In this document: one piece after another, positions 21,335 to 29,695 of the stretch | Position numbering within the stretch: the stretch's first letter is position 1 | Layout of the letters: each line of letters begins with the position of its first letter | DNA from: Anaerolineales bacterium | GTDB taxonomy: Bacteria; Chloroflexota; Anaerolineae; Anaerolineales; Villigracilaceae | Direction: 5' to 3' | NCBI GenBank assembly: GCA_016789365.1 | Contig: JAEURH010000031.1 | Span: 1 to 35,178, forward strand | Length of the DNA: 35,178 nt | The notes under the pieces: generated by a model | What the model saw: only the letters and a program-made list of their open reading frames with translations | What the model was told of the DNA's origin: nothing | Databases searched by the model: none | Translations under genes and position numbers: made by a program

Positions 21335-22720
21335 ATGAAAAATAATTTGCTCATGAAACTTTTGAGCCTGCTCGTGTTAGCTTCCTTTGTGTTAGCCGCT
21401 TGCGGTGGTCCAGCACCTCAAGCCTCAGCTACTGAAGAAGCGATGACTGAAGCCCCTGCTACCGAAGCAGTGACCGAAGCCCCAGCCGCTGACGATGTTG
21501 CACTCCGCTGGCGCACTCGTCCAGATAATCAAGAAGAAATTAACGTCTATAGCCAAATCAGTTCTGAATTAGATGCGCAATTAGACGGCATTTCTTTAAC
21601 TTATGAACCAGGTGGCTCTGAAGGCGCGAACTATCAAGACCAACTCCGCGCTGAAATTGCCGCTGGCACTGCGCCTGATGTTTTCTGGATTCCTGGAACC
21701 GATGTTGCCGATTTTGCTACTCGCGGTTTGATTCTCAATGCCGCTGACCTCGCTGGTGCAACTGATGGTTATACAGCAGAGAACTTCTATGCTGGTCCGA
21801 TGTTCCACCTCACATATAACCCTGAAACAGGTGCTTCTGGTGATGGCTCTGGTGCTGTATGGGGCTTACCACGCGATGTATCTACTTTTGCTTTGTACCT
21901 CAATTTAGATTTGATTGCTGAAGCAGGTGCCGCAGACCCACGCGAACTCGCCGCTAATGGTGAATGGGACTGGGATGCTTTCCTTGATGTAGCCCAAAAG
22001 ACTCGTGCTCTCGGACCAGATATTTATGGTTATGGTGCTAGTGCTTGGTGGGGTCCTTATGGTGTGTGGTTGAATGCTTCTGGTGGTGGTTTCTTTACTG
22101 AAGACCGCACTGCTTGTAACCTCAACAGTGAAGAATCACTCGCTGGTTTAGAATTCCAACGCTCGCTCTACCAAGATTTTGATGTAGCCACTCCTTATGG
22201 TGAAGACCCAGAACCTCCATTCCGTGCTGGTAATGTTGCTATGTTCCAAAACGGTCGTTGGGCAACTCCGGGCATCCGCACTGTAGATTTTAATTGGGAT
22301 GTGGTTGAACTTCCCAATGGACCACAAGGAACACCAGGTAACTGGTTATTCTGGGGTGCTTATGTCATCAATGCCAATACCGAACATCCTGAAGAAGCAT
22401 GGGCATTGGTTCAAGCACTCACCACTGCCGAAACACAAGGGCAAGTTTCTGCTTTAGGTGCCAACATCCCAAGCCGTGTGAGCCAAGAGGCTTTGGATGC
22501 ATTCCTCACCTTCACCCCGCCAGATAACAATCAAGCCTTCTTAAATGGTATTGCTCCAGATGCAAACCCAACTGCTGAAGGTCCATTGTGGGCTGGCTCA
22601 TGGCCCGAATTTGACAAGATTATGGGTCCTGCCATTCAAGGTGTGTTGACAGGTGCAACGTCTGTTGAACAATTCGGCGCAACCATTTGTGACGAAGCCA
22701 ACAAAGCCTTTAATCAATAG
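21335..22720 (+). CDS. Sugar ABC transporter substrate-binding lipoprotein
   Basis: 461 aa from the ATG at 21335, preceded by AAGGAGAAG at good spacing. The signal peptide ends in the lipobox LAAC with Cys23, so the protein is lipid-anchored outside the membrane. A short acidic Ala/Thr/Pro-rich tether (about 26-50) precedes a family 1 solute-binding domain: GTAPDVFWIPGTDVADFA, GVWGLPRD-type segments, FQNGRWATPG and a Trp-rich C-terminal half that fits carbohydrate stacking. The sugar is unknown. It lies 66 bp behind the LacI gene and is followed by a strong hairpin that may set its mRNA level above that of the permeases. Confidence 0.9.
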   Translation: MKNNLLMKLLSLLVLASFVLAACGGPAPQASATEEAMTEAPATEAVTEAPAADDVALRWRTRPDNQEEINVYSQISSELDAQLDGISLTYEPGGSEGANYQDQLRAEIAAGTAPDVFWIPGTDVADFATRGLILNAADLAGATDGYTAENFYAGPMFHLTYNPETGASGDGSGAVWGLPRDVSTFALYLNLDLIAEAGAADPRELAANGEWDWDAFLDVAQKTRALGPDIYGYGASAWWGPYGVWLNASGGGFFTEDRTACNLNSEESLAGLEFQRSLYQDFDVATPYGEDPEPPFRAGNVAMFQNGRWATPGIRTVDFNWDVVELPNGPQGTPGNWLFWGAYVINANTEHPEEAWALVQALTTAETQGQVSALGANIPSRVSQEALDAFLTFTPPDNNQAFLNGIAPDANPTAEGPLWAGSWPEFDKIMGPAIQGVLTGATSVEQFGATICDEANKAFNQ

Positions 22721-22734
22721 CATGTTGTAAGTAA

Positions 22735-22766
22735 AACGGGGCAGATGTTAATTCATCTGCCCCGTT
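22735..22766 (+). terminator. Hairpin after the binding-protein gene
   Basis: Thirteen perfect pairs, AACGGGGCAGATG with CATCTGCCCCGTT, loop of 6. There is no T run behind it, so partial termination or 3'-end protection of the binding-protein message is more likely than full termination. Confidence 0.65.
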
Positions 22767-22922
22767 CATAAATTTAGTAAGCTAAGTACAGCGATATTTG
22801 TATCGCCATACAAGTAAAACTACAAACATAATTCAATCTCCCAAATTCAATTTGTGATTTTGAAATGCGTTTGTAAAAAATTCTCATCAGCCGTGTATAA
22901 AAAGAATCGAATGGAGAAACCC

Positions 22923-24587
22923 ATGCACTCTCATTCATCTGAACAAACTAAATTAACCCTTCATATTCATTTCGTATGGCGAATCGTTTTTGCTTTTTTG
23001 ATGATAGTGGGCATGTATGTTTTATGGACAAGCCCTGCTGAAAGAGAATCTTGGCAAAAAATTATTGTTACGGTTGTTTGTTCACTTGCGGCAATATTAA
23101 GTATATATGGCGCAACACAAATTAACAAAGGCAATCACAGCGGGCGCATGATTGCCCTGTTATTAGATTATTTAGGATTTGCGACAGCATTGGTGATGGC
23201 ATTAAACACTGGCGAAATTTTTATCGGTATTGATGCACTTGGTCAAACATTTCCGCAAGGCATTCCATACCTCGGTATTGTAATTGTGGGTTATTTTTTA
23301 GGTTCATTAGATGAATACTTACCAACTAAAAAAGCCACATCAGAAAATAGTTTGAAAACTGTCGGGCGATGGATAATGTTGCTAGGCGGTATCCTCTTCC
23401 TATGGCAAATCGAAGCGGTGAACGGGGCAGTATATTTCTTCAGCAAATTAATCCAGCCACTTGGCATTGCATCTGTCATCGCTATCATCATCTTTGGTAT
23501 TTCATTATGGAGCATGTCTCGCCCACACATCGCACAAGCGCTCGGGGTCAAAACGGGTCACGAACAAATTATCAATGGCTGGTTATTTTTATCACCAAAT
23601 TTATTAGGTTTCTTAATATTTTTTGCGGGTCCGCTTGTGCTGTCGCTTTATTTTTCATTCACCGACTCAGATGCTTTCAATACACCAAATTGGGTTGGCT
23701 TTGATAATTACGCTCGCATCTTAAATGTTCGTTTTGCTTTGTTAGAAACCCCCACTCAACTTGCGCGCGAAGTTGTAGATATAAAAATTTATGATGAAGT
23801 AGATAGATTTGTGATTGGCAACACAGGAATTTTATTTGCCGCGGCGGATAAATTCTTCTGGCTCGCGCTTCGCAATACATTGACCTTCGTGCTGTTTGCT
23901 GTTCCATTGAGCGTTATCCCTGCTTTGATTTTGTCCAACGTTCTTAATAGCAAATTGCCAGGCATGAAGTTTTTTAGAGCGGTGTATTTTATGCCCAGCA
24001 TTGCCGCTGTCGTTGGGATTGCTTTAGTTTGGCAATGGCTATACAACGCTACCATTGGTTACATTAATTATTTCATCACACTAGGCATTGAGTTTTGGAA
24101 TAATTTATTTAACCTTGCAATTGTGGACCCAAAAATTCAATGGGTTTCAGATGAACGTACCGCTTTATTGGCAGTGGTTATTATTGCCGCTTGGCAAACC
24201 ATGGGCTTCAATACCGTTTTGTTTTTAGCGGGCTTACAAAATATTCCAGGTGAATTATACGAAGCCGCCACCGTAGATGGTGCTGGCGCGTGGGATAAAT
24301 TTTGGGGCATTACATTGCCAATGCTCGCACCGACAACTTTTTATGTGGTCTCAACTACAACCATTCAAGCCATGCAAGTATTTGAACAAGTGTTTATTTT
24401 GATGAACCCACCCGAAGGACCAAACAACTCAACCATTACTTTAGTTTTATATTTGTATCGGAGTGGCTTCCAAAACTTCCAACAAGGCTATGCTTCAGCA
24501 ATTGCTTGGGTGCTGTTCATCGTTATTTTTGGATTAACACTGATTCAATTCCAGCGCCAACGCCGTTCTAGTATTTATGAAAGTTAA
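22923..24587 (+). CDS. Sugar ABC permease, MalF type, with a large N-terminal membrane extension
   Basis: 554 aa from the ATG at 22923 (GGAG eight bases upstream; an alternative ATG is at 22911). The C-terminal part from about residue 216 (GWLFLSPNLLGFLIFFAGPLVLSLYFSFTD) is a normal MalF-like permease with the EAA loop EAATVDGAGAWDKFWGITLP that docks the ATPase. The first 215 residues are not usual for this family, which is generally about 300 aa: they hold about six hydrophobic helices with short loops and no recognised motif. A further insert of about 50 residues after VGFDNYARIL (LLETPTQLAREVVDIKIYDE) widens the first external loop. It pairs with the next gene as a heterodimer. Confidence 0.88.
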   Translation: MHSHSSEQTKLTLHIHFVWRIVFAFLMIVGMYVLWTSPAERESWQKIIVTVVCSLAAILSIYGATQINKGNHSGRMIALLLDYLGFATALVMALNTGEIFIGIDALGQTFPQGIPYLGIVIVGYFLGSLDEYLPTKKATSENSLKTVGRWIMLLGGILFLWQIEAVNGAVYFFSKLIQPLGIASVIAIIIFGISLWSMSRPHIAQALGVKTGHEQIINGWLFLSPNLLGFLIFFAGPLVLSLYFSFTDSDAFNTPNWVGFDNYARILNVRFALLETPTQLAREVVDIKIYDEVDRFVIGNTGILFAAADKFFWLALRNTLTFVLFAVPLSVIPALILSNVLNSKLPGMKFFRAVYFMPSIAAVVGIALVWQWLYNATIGYINYFITLGIEFWNNLFNLAIVDPKIQWVSDERTALLAVVIIAAWQTMGFNTVLFLAGLQNIPGELYEAATVDGAGAWDKFWGITLPMLAPTTFYVVSTTTIQAMQVFEQVFILMNPPEGPNNSTITLVLYLYRSGFQNFQQGYASAIAWVLFIVIFGLTLIQFQRQRRSSIYES

Positions 24588-24602
24588 TCAGGAAAAAAAA
24601 TT

Positions 24603-25823
24603 ATGAAACTCCAATCCTATCGTCTCATTCGTTTTCTCAATAACTTTTTTATATACTTTGTTTTGACGCTGTTTGCTTTCATTATGCTATTTCCGTTTAT
24701 GTATATGCTATCAACATCGTTCAAAATTCCAGCAGATACATTTCGCTATCCGCCACGCATGTTGCCGCGTGACCCTGTCACAATTGAAGTAGATGGATTT
24801 GAAAAGCCTTTACCATTGTATTATGTTGAAATCAATGGCGAGCAAAAAGAATTTGCCTTAGCACAAAGCAACATCAAAATTGGAATTTATGCTCCAGCAG
24901 ATAATTTGTCTGCGACTGTAGAGCGTCGCCTCACGGAGGTTAAACCCACAGGGGGAGCAACCAACCAGCAAACCGTAGTCGTGAACGACAAAGAAGAAAA
25001 ATTGTTTGATGTTGAAGTGGACGGTCAAATTATCCCTATGATTTTAATCAGCCAAACTACCGTTGGCGAATTTATTAACCCTGAAAATCCCGATGAAAAA
25101 GTATCTCAAAATGTGCGCTTGAGTACGCCTGTTGAAAGCATTAGTTGGCACCCTGAAAACTACAAGCAGATTGTTGAATTAAATAACATGGCGCGTGCAT
25201 TGACGAATACAGCCCTTGTCACTATTTTGGTTGTGATTGGTCAATTGGTAACTTCAGTATTTGGTGGTTACGCCTTTGCTCGCCTCAAATTTCCTGGTCG
25301 CGATACGCTTTTTGTTTTTTATCTTGGCACGATTATGATTCCATTTGTGATGTTGATTGTCCCGCTGTATCAACTCATGGTTGTAATTGGCTGGACAGAC
25401 CGTCTCGCCGCTTTAATCATCCCGTGGATATTTACCGCCTACGGCACATTTTTGATGCGCCAGCATTTCATCACTTTTCCAAAGGAAATTGAAGAAGCCG
25501 CCTTATTAGATGGCGCATCTCGTTTTCAAATTTTGAAAAACATTATTATCCCTGCTAGCGTGCCTGCGCTTGCAACGCAAGCCACCTTTACATTTTTATA
25601 TGCGTGGAACTCGTTTATCTGGCCCCTCGTGATTATCAACGTTGGTAACGAAAAAAATCATGTGTTGACCTTAGCATTAAACGTTTTACGCGGGCGCGCC
25701 TCTGATACGCCGAATTTAATTTTGGCTGGCGCGGCAATTGCCATCATTCCACCACTCATTGTATTTATCTTAGGTCAACGCTTCTTTGTAGAGAGTGTTG
25801 CCAGCAGTGGCGTGAAGGGATAG
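24603..25823 (+). CDS. Sugar ABC permease, MalG type, with a large extracytoplasmic insertion
   Basis: 406 aa against about 280 for the family. After the first helix (FIMLFPFMYMLSTSFK) and the PPRMLP motif, an insertion of about 125 residues (about 57-180) contains repeated short beta-like segments (VTIEVDGFEKPLPLYYVEINGE, VEVDGQIIPMILIS) before the family sequence resumes at WHPENYKQI. The EAA loop EEAALLDGASRFQILKNIIIP is intact. Topology places the insert outside the membrane, where it could contact the binding protein. It begins 15 bp after the MalF-type gene. No ATPase gene follows, so a shared ATPase encoded elsewhere must energise the system. Confidence 0.9.
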   Translation: MKLQSYRLIRFLNNFFIYFVLTLFAFIMLFPFMYMLSTSFKIPADTFRYPPRMLPRDPVTIEVDGFEKPLPLYYVEINGEQKEFALAQSNIKIGIYAPADNLSATVERRLTEVKPTGGATNQQTVVVNDKEEKLFDVEVDGQIIPMILISQTTVGEFINPENPDEKVSQNVRLSTPVESISWHPENYKQIVELNNMARALTNTALVTILVVIGQLVTSVFGGYAFARLKFPGRDTLFVFYLGTIMIPFVMLIVPLYQLMVVIGWTDRLAALIIPWIFTAYGTFLMRQHFITFPKEIEEAALLDGASRFQILKNIIIPASVPALATQATFTFLYAWNSFIWPLVIINVGNEKNHVLTLALNVLRGRASDTPNLILAGAAIAIIPPLIVFILGQRFFVESVASSGVKG

Positions 25824-25887
25824 TACAATCTAGTTTGTTTTGCTTGACTAAGTTAATACTTGACCGCTGACTGCTGACACAGACGCT

Positions 25888-25920
25888 CCCTCTCCCTTTG
25901 GGAGAGGGTAGGGGTGAGGG
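25888..25920. repeat. CCCTCTCCC/GGGAGAGGG hairpin repeat, copy A
   Basis: CCCTCTCCC-TTT-GGGAGAGGG followed by TAGGGGTGAGGG. It is nested in wider imperfect arms GACCGCTGAC (25862-25871) and GTCGGCGGTC (near 25931-25940), making a dyad of about 80 bp ahead of the next gene. Confidence 0.85.
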
Positions 25921-25982
25921 AAGTCCGCTGTCGGCGGTCATTCATTAAGCAATTATTTTATTTTCAAGGAGAAAGTGCTCAC

Positions 25983-27506
25983 ATGCTACAACAGAAAGAC
26001 GGACGATATGAAGTGTACGGAAATCCTATCTCAAAAAGGCAAAGCCGCGCCGCAGATAAATGGAAGGAAATGCTGGCGAAAAAATTTAACTACAACCCAA
26101 ATGAAACCTATAACTTAAGTGTTGAAGACCACCCACAAGGAAATGAAATTTTCGGATTAAAAAACATCGTCCGTGATGGCAGTGGCAAGCCGCTGAACAA
26201 AAAAAACGGAGTTATTGTTAGCACCATTCGCATGGGGTTTGGACATTATCGCATCGCCATGGCGGGTGTCTCTGCCGCCAAAGCAATGGGATTTACACCC
26301 TACTGGCTAGATTTGCTCGGCATCCCAGGCATTTCAACAGATGTTATCAATTGGTGTAACACAAATTACAGCAAATACTCGCGCATCTCACAACGCTATG
26401 CTTGGTTCGATAAATATGTTTGGGAATCGCTCACCACGGGCGAACCTACGTTACCCATCTTGAACGAAATTTTTAATTATGCCATCAGTACTTGGCCCTG
26501 GCGTTTTCTTAAAACCGAAGTCAAAGATTACAAAATGAGCGAGTTATTCAAAAATTTATATGGCACATTACCATCCGATATGCCCATTCTCACATCACAC
26601 ATGTGGAATTGCATGGGCGCAGTGGCAGGCGGCATGACCAATGTAGTAGATATGATGTTCGACAACTGGCCCATGGCATTTCAATTAACCGAAGGCGCAA
26701 AACATGCCGTGCAATCCCCATCAGGTTATTATGGCTTCCGTGCCATGCGCGGATTTGACGACAAAGGAAAAATTCTCAAACCTGTTCCAGCAGATGCGAT
26801 TCATTTTACAGGTCATCATGTTGACCATGAACTCGTTGAAAACATTGAAAAAGATTGCGCCGATAGACTCCGCCGTATGAAAGCCAAAGAACCACGCCGA
26901 TTCCTCGTCACAATGGGCGGCGCAGGCGCACAACGCGAATTATTCAAAGCCATTATCGAACACGCTATTCCATTAATCAAAAAAGATAAAGTTGCGCTTT
27001 TCATTAATCTGGGCGACCATAAAAATAATTGGGAATGGTTGCAAGGTGAACTTGCACAACACAAAGATTTAATCAATACCCATTTCACATGGGACGATAC
27101 CCAAAAATTCACCGACTCAATTCGCAAAAAACCAGCACATGGTTTGCATGTCTTTTTGCATGATAATACTTTCCATGCCGTATATGCCACAAATTATTTA
27201 ATGCGTGTGATGGATGTGATGATAACCAAACCCAGCGAACTTGCTTTTTATCCTGTGCCAAAAATTTTCAACGCGCGTGTAGGTGGGCATGAAATGTGGG
27301 GCGCAATTCGCGGCGCAGAAATTGGCGATAGCACCGTTGAAACCCGCACCATTCCACAAACATTACAAGCCATTGATTTGCTCACCGAACATGATGATTT
27401 ATTAAACATGTTCTGCGATTGCATCATAAAAAACAAAAGCATCGGCATTTACGATGGCGCGTATAAAAGTGTAGAACTTGCAACTGGTAAAAAGTTTAAG
27501 CGATAA
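25983..27506 (+). CDS. GT-B-fold glycosyltransferase-like protein, function unknown
   Basis: 507 aa from the ATG at 25983 (AAGGAG upstream at long spacing; a longer frame from 25914 begins within a repeat). N-terminal half: VIVSTIRMGFGHYRIAMAGV, with R83-M-G-F-G-H88 in place of the G-G-G-H loop of MurG/MGDG-synthase (GT28-like) enzymes. C-terminal half: FLVTMGGAGAQRELFKAI (T310 onward), the phosphate/sugar-nucleotide loop region, and MRVMDVMITKPSELAFYP, matching the D-x-x-x-T-K-P donor-binding helix of GT28. No membrane segment or signal peptide is seen, so it should act in the cytoplasm. It lies in the sugar transport cluster, which suggests coupling of an imported sugar to an acceptor or phosphorolytic breakdown, but neither donor nor acceptor can be named. 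Confidence 0.6.
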   Translation: MLQQKDGRYEVYGNPISKRQSRAADKWKEMLAKKFNYNPNETYNLSVEDHPQGNEIFGLKNIVRDGSGKPLNKKNGVIVSTIRMGFGHYRIAMAGVSAAKAMGFTPYWLDLLGIPGISTDVINWCNTNYSKYSRISQRYAWFDKYVWESLTTGEPTLPILNEIFNYAISTWPWRFLKTEVKDYKMSELFKNLYGTLPSDMPILTSHMWNCMGAVAGGMTNVVDMMFDNWPMAFQLTEGAKHAVQSPSGYYGFRAMRGFDDKGKILKPVPADAIHFTGHHVDHELVENIEKDCADRLRRMKAKEPRRFLVTMGGAGAQRELFKAIIEHAIPLIKKDKVALFINLGDHKNNWEWLQGELAQHKDLINTHFTWDDTQKFTDSIRKKPAHGLHVFLHDNTFHAVYATNYLMRVMDVMITKPSELAFYPVPKIFNARVGGHEMWGAIRGAEIGDSTVETRTIPQTLQAIDLLTEHDDLLNMFCDCIIKNKSIGIYDGAYKSVELATGKKFKR

Positions 27507-27512
27507 TCTTTC

Positions 27513-27551
27513 GCTCTTGCTGGGGCTTAGCCCCAGCAAGAGCATTTTTAT
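27513..27551 (+). terminator. Strong intrinsic terminator before the GH31 gene
   Basis: A perfect 14-bp stem (GCTCTTGCTGGGGC, loop TTA) followed by ATTTTTATTT. The T run ends 2 bp ahead of the GH31 start codon. Confidence 0.88.
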
Positions 27552-27553
27552 TT

Positions 27554-29419
27554 ATGAACATTCAACTCTCAACCACCACAAACCCCTTCACCGTTTCTTT
27601 TAAAAAAAATAATCTCTTGATGATGACCGTTCGGCTTGATTCTGACACCAAGCCTATTCTCCGTACCGATTCAGAATCAATCACTGCAACATTCCCACGC
27701 TTCACACTTGACCTCAAACTGGTTGCTGACCACTGGGCATTGACCACATCCCCAACCGATTCGCCCATTGAAATCAAAATTAAATTAAATGGTCACTGGT
27801 ACGGACATGGCGAATTAATCAATCAACAATTTCCATTAAACAAAATCATGCTTCAATCGAGTCCCTTGCACACATTTGATAATGGACCCACTGGCTTAAG
27901 CGGCAAACTGAATCCAGCATGGTTTTCATCGAATGGAACATTAATCATCGCTGAAGCATTTGACGAAATGGGAATCAATCAACCACCTGAACATTATCCG
28001 CGTTACAAATGGCAATTCCACGCCGAAGGTCGCGGACCTTTCTCTCACCGCCCATTTTTAGATGAAAACAAAAATGGCGATGGATTGTTCACATTCAAAT
28101 CATCCCCCTCTCCCTTAGGGAGAGGGGCTAGGGGTGAGGGCATAAACCTCAAATTTTATTTTACAGAAAACGCCATTGAAGCCTACAAAAAACAAGTGGA
28201 TTATTTTGGTCATGCAAAATCTATACCACCTGAAAGTTTGTTTCAAAAACCGACATGGACAACTTGGGCAAAATACAAAACGCAAATCAATCAGCAAGTG
28301 ATTTTAGATTTTGCAAATGAAATTATTGAACATGATTATCCTTACAACGTCTTAGAAATTGATGACCGCTGGCAAGTGCATTATGGCGACTTAGAATTTG
28401 ACCCGCAAAGATTCCCTAACCCGAAAGCGATGATTGATGAATTACATGAGAAAGGATTCAAAGTCACAACTTGGGTTATCCCGTTTTTAGATAAAGAATC
28501 GCAAGCCTTTGTTGAAGGCTCAAAAAATAATTGGCTGGTGAAAAATCAAAATGGCGAGCCGTATCTTGTGGCATGGTGGCAGGGGAATGGCGGCTTGCTC
28601 GACGTAACGAATCCGTCAGCCATTGACTGGTTTTTTCGGAGGCTGAACCAACTACAAGTCACGACAGGATGCGATGGATTCAAATTCGATGCGGGCGAAG
28701 CCTGTTTTCTTCCATCTGATGCAGTTACATATCAAACCATTCATCCAAATCAATATACACAAAGATATGTAGAAGCAGTTACAAAACATTATGGCTTGAC
28801 AGAAGTGCGCGCAGGTTGGAAGAATCAAATCGCGCCGATATTTTTTCGTCAATGGGATAAAACAACTTCGTGGGGTTTAGATAATGGTTTACATTCGGTG
28901 TTGACTGGAATGTTGGCTTTAGGCTTGGCGGGCTATCCATTCATTTTGCCAGATATGATTGGTGGAAATGAATATGAAGAAAAAGCAACTGCTGAGTTAA
29001 TGATTCGTTGGACGCAATTAAATGCTTTGTTACCTGCAATGCAATTTAGCCTAGCCCCGTGGGATTATGGAGCGGAATGCAATGAAATATGTAAACGCTA
29101 TGCAAACTTGCATGTCCAATTTTCAGAAAAGATATTAAGCATTGCAAACGAAACTACAAAAAATGGATTGCCTATTATCCGCCCAATTTTTTGGTTAGAT
29201 GTTAATGATGAAATTGCATTAACTTGCGATGATGAATTTTTGTTAGGTGCTGATATTTTGGTCGCGCCAATCTTAAAGCCAAATACTTATCAACGTGATA
29301 TTTATTTACCAAAAGGTACTTGGAAAAATTATTGGACAAGTGAAATTTATGTTGGCGCACAGTGGTTGAAAAATTATGCTGTGCCGTTAGATGCGCTTCC
29401 AATTTTTGAAAGGGTATAA
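27554..29419 (+). CDS. GH31 family glycosidase (alpha-glucosidase/alpha-galactosidase type)
   Basis: 621 aa, no signal peptide, so cytoplasmic. An N-terminal beta-sandwich (1 to about 230; YGHGELINQQFPL) precedes the (beta/alpha)8 barrel starting at PTWTTWAKYKTQINQQ. The nucleophile is Asp379 in GFKFDAGE and the acid/base Asp435 in RQWDKTTSWG; their spacing and the KFDAGE wording resemble the MYORG-like branch of GH31. C-terminal beta domains end at DALPIFERV. It would hydrolyse the imported glycoside. Residues 183-196 (SSPSPLGRGARGEG) are the translation of a genomic repeat inserted in frame. The ATG has no ribosome site and follows directly on a terminator, so expression is odd; a later start such as the ATG near 27620 would remove part of a beta-strand. 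Confidence 0.87.
   Translation: MNIQLSTTTNPFTVSFKKNNLLMMTVRLDSDTKPILRTDSESITATFPRFTLDLKLVADHWALTTSPTDSPIEIKIKLNGHWYGHGELINQQFPLNKIMLQSSPLHTFDNGPTGLSGKLNPAWFSSNGTLIIAEAFDEMGINQPPEHYPRYKWQFHAEGRGPFSHRPFLDENKNGDGLFTFKSSPSPLGRGARGEGINLKFYFTENAIEAYKKQVDYFGHAKSIPPESLFQKPTWTTWAKYKTQINQQVILDFANEIIEHDYPYNVLEIDDRWQVHYGDLEFDPQRFPNPKAMIDELHEKGFKVTTWVIPFLDKESQAFVEGSKNNWLVKNQNGEPYLVAWWQGNGGLLDVTNPSAIDWFFRRLNQLQVTTGCDGFKFDAGEACFLPSDAVTYQTIHPNQYTQRYVEAVTKHYGLTEVRAGWKNQIAPIFFRQWDKTTSWGLDNGLHSVLTGMLALGLAGYPFILPDMIGGNEYEEKATAELMIRWTQLNALLPAMQFSLAPWDYGAECNEICKRYANLHVQFSEKILSIANETTKNGLPIIRPIFWLDVNDEIALTCDDEFLLGADILVAPILKPNTYQRDIYLPKGTWKNYWTSEIYVGAQWLKNYAVPLDALPIFERV
28105..28140. repeat. CCCTCTCCC/GGGAGAGGG hairpin repeat, copy B, inside the GH31 gene
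   Basis: CCCCTCTCCC-TTA-GGGAGAGGGG then CTAGGGGTGAGGG, the same unit as the three intergenic copies. It is read in frame as SPSPLGRGARGEG between two beta-strands of the N-terminal domain. Confidence 0.9.
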
Positions 29420-29424
29420 CGCTG

Positions 29425-29459
29425 AAAATCCGTGAGATAAACATCTCGCGGATTTTTAT
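29425..29459 (+). terminator. Terminator after the GH31 gene
   Basis: AAAATCCG/CGGATTTT with inner GAGAT/ATCTC, loop AAAC, followed by TATT. Confidence 0.8.
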
Positions 29460-29617
29460 TTGACGGAGTCCGCTTTAGCGGGCTTCGTAAACATAGCATG
29501 GGGATTTACTTGTACTCTTTAGAGTATCCCCGTGCGGGGATGGGGCGAAGAAAATTTTTCCACGAAACAGAAACAGGCATAAAGTCAGAAAAGAGGCGGG
29601 TACGAATCCCCTTGACA
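29425..29617. repeat. Terminator-to-promoter repeat cassette, copy 2
   Basis: Counterpart of 20014-20201, same order: terminator, GTCCGCTTTAGCGGGC hairpin, TTTACTTGTACTCTTTAGAG, GC hairpin CCCCGTGCGGGG, purine tract ending AGAAACAGGCAT and AGAGGCG, then CTTGACA. Confidence 0.8.
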
Positions 29618-29670
29618 GACGGGGGAATCGTCCTATAATGTGACCTTCTGGTCATGTGACCACCTAGTCA
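29612..29670 (+). promoter_or_regulatory. Consensus promoter with tandem TetR-like operators before the ABC exporter
   Basis: TTGACA (29612-29617), 16 nt, TATAAT (29634-29639). Immediately behind are two dyads of identical form: TGACC-N4-GGTCA (29641-29654) and TGACC-N4-AGTCA (29657-29670), 2 bp apart, covering the transcription start. Such sites are typical of TetR-family repressors, and a TetR gene lies at 33655 in the same cluster. A consensus promoter under tight repression fits an inducible exporter. Confidence 0.75.
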
Positions 29671-29695
29671 CATTTCGCAGGGAAAAGGATGAAGA

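Noticed and set aside
28115-28297. Minus-strand 60-aa frame ending in LTPSPSP inside the GH31 gene
   Set aside because: It is the antisense reading of the hairpin repeat and GH31 coding sequence.
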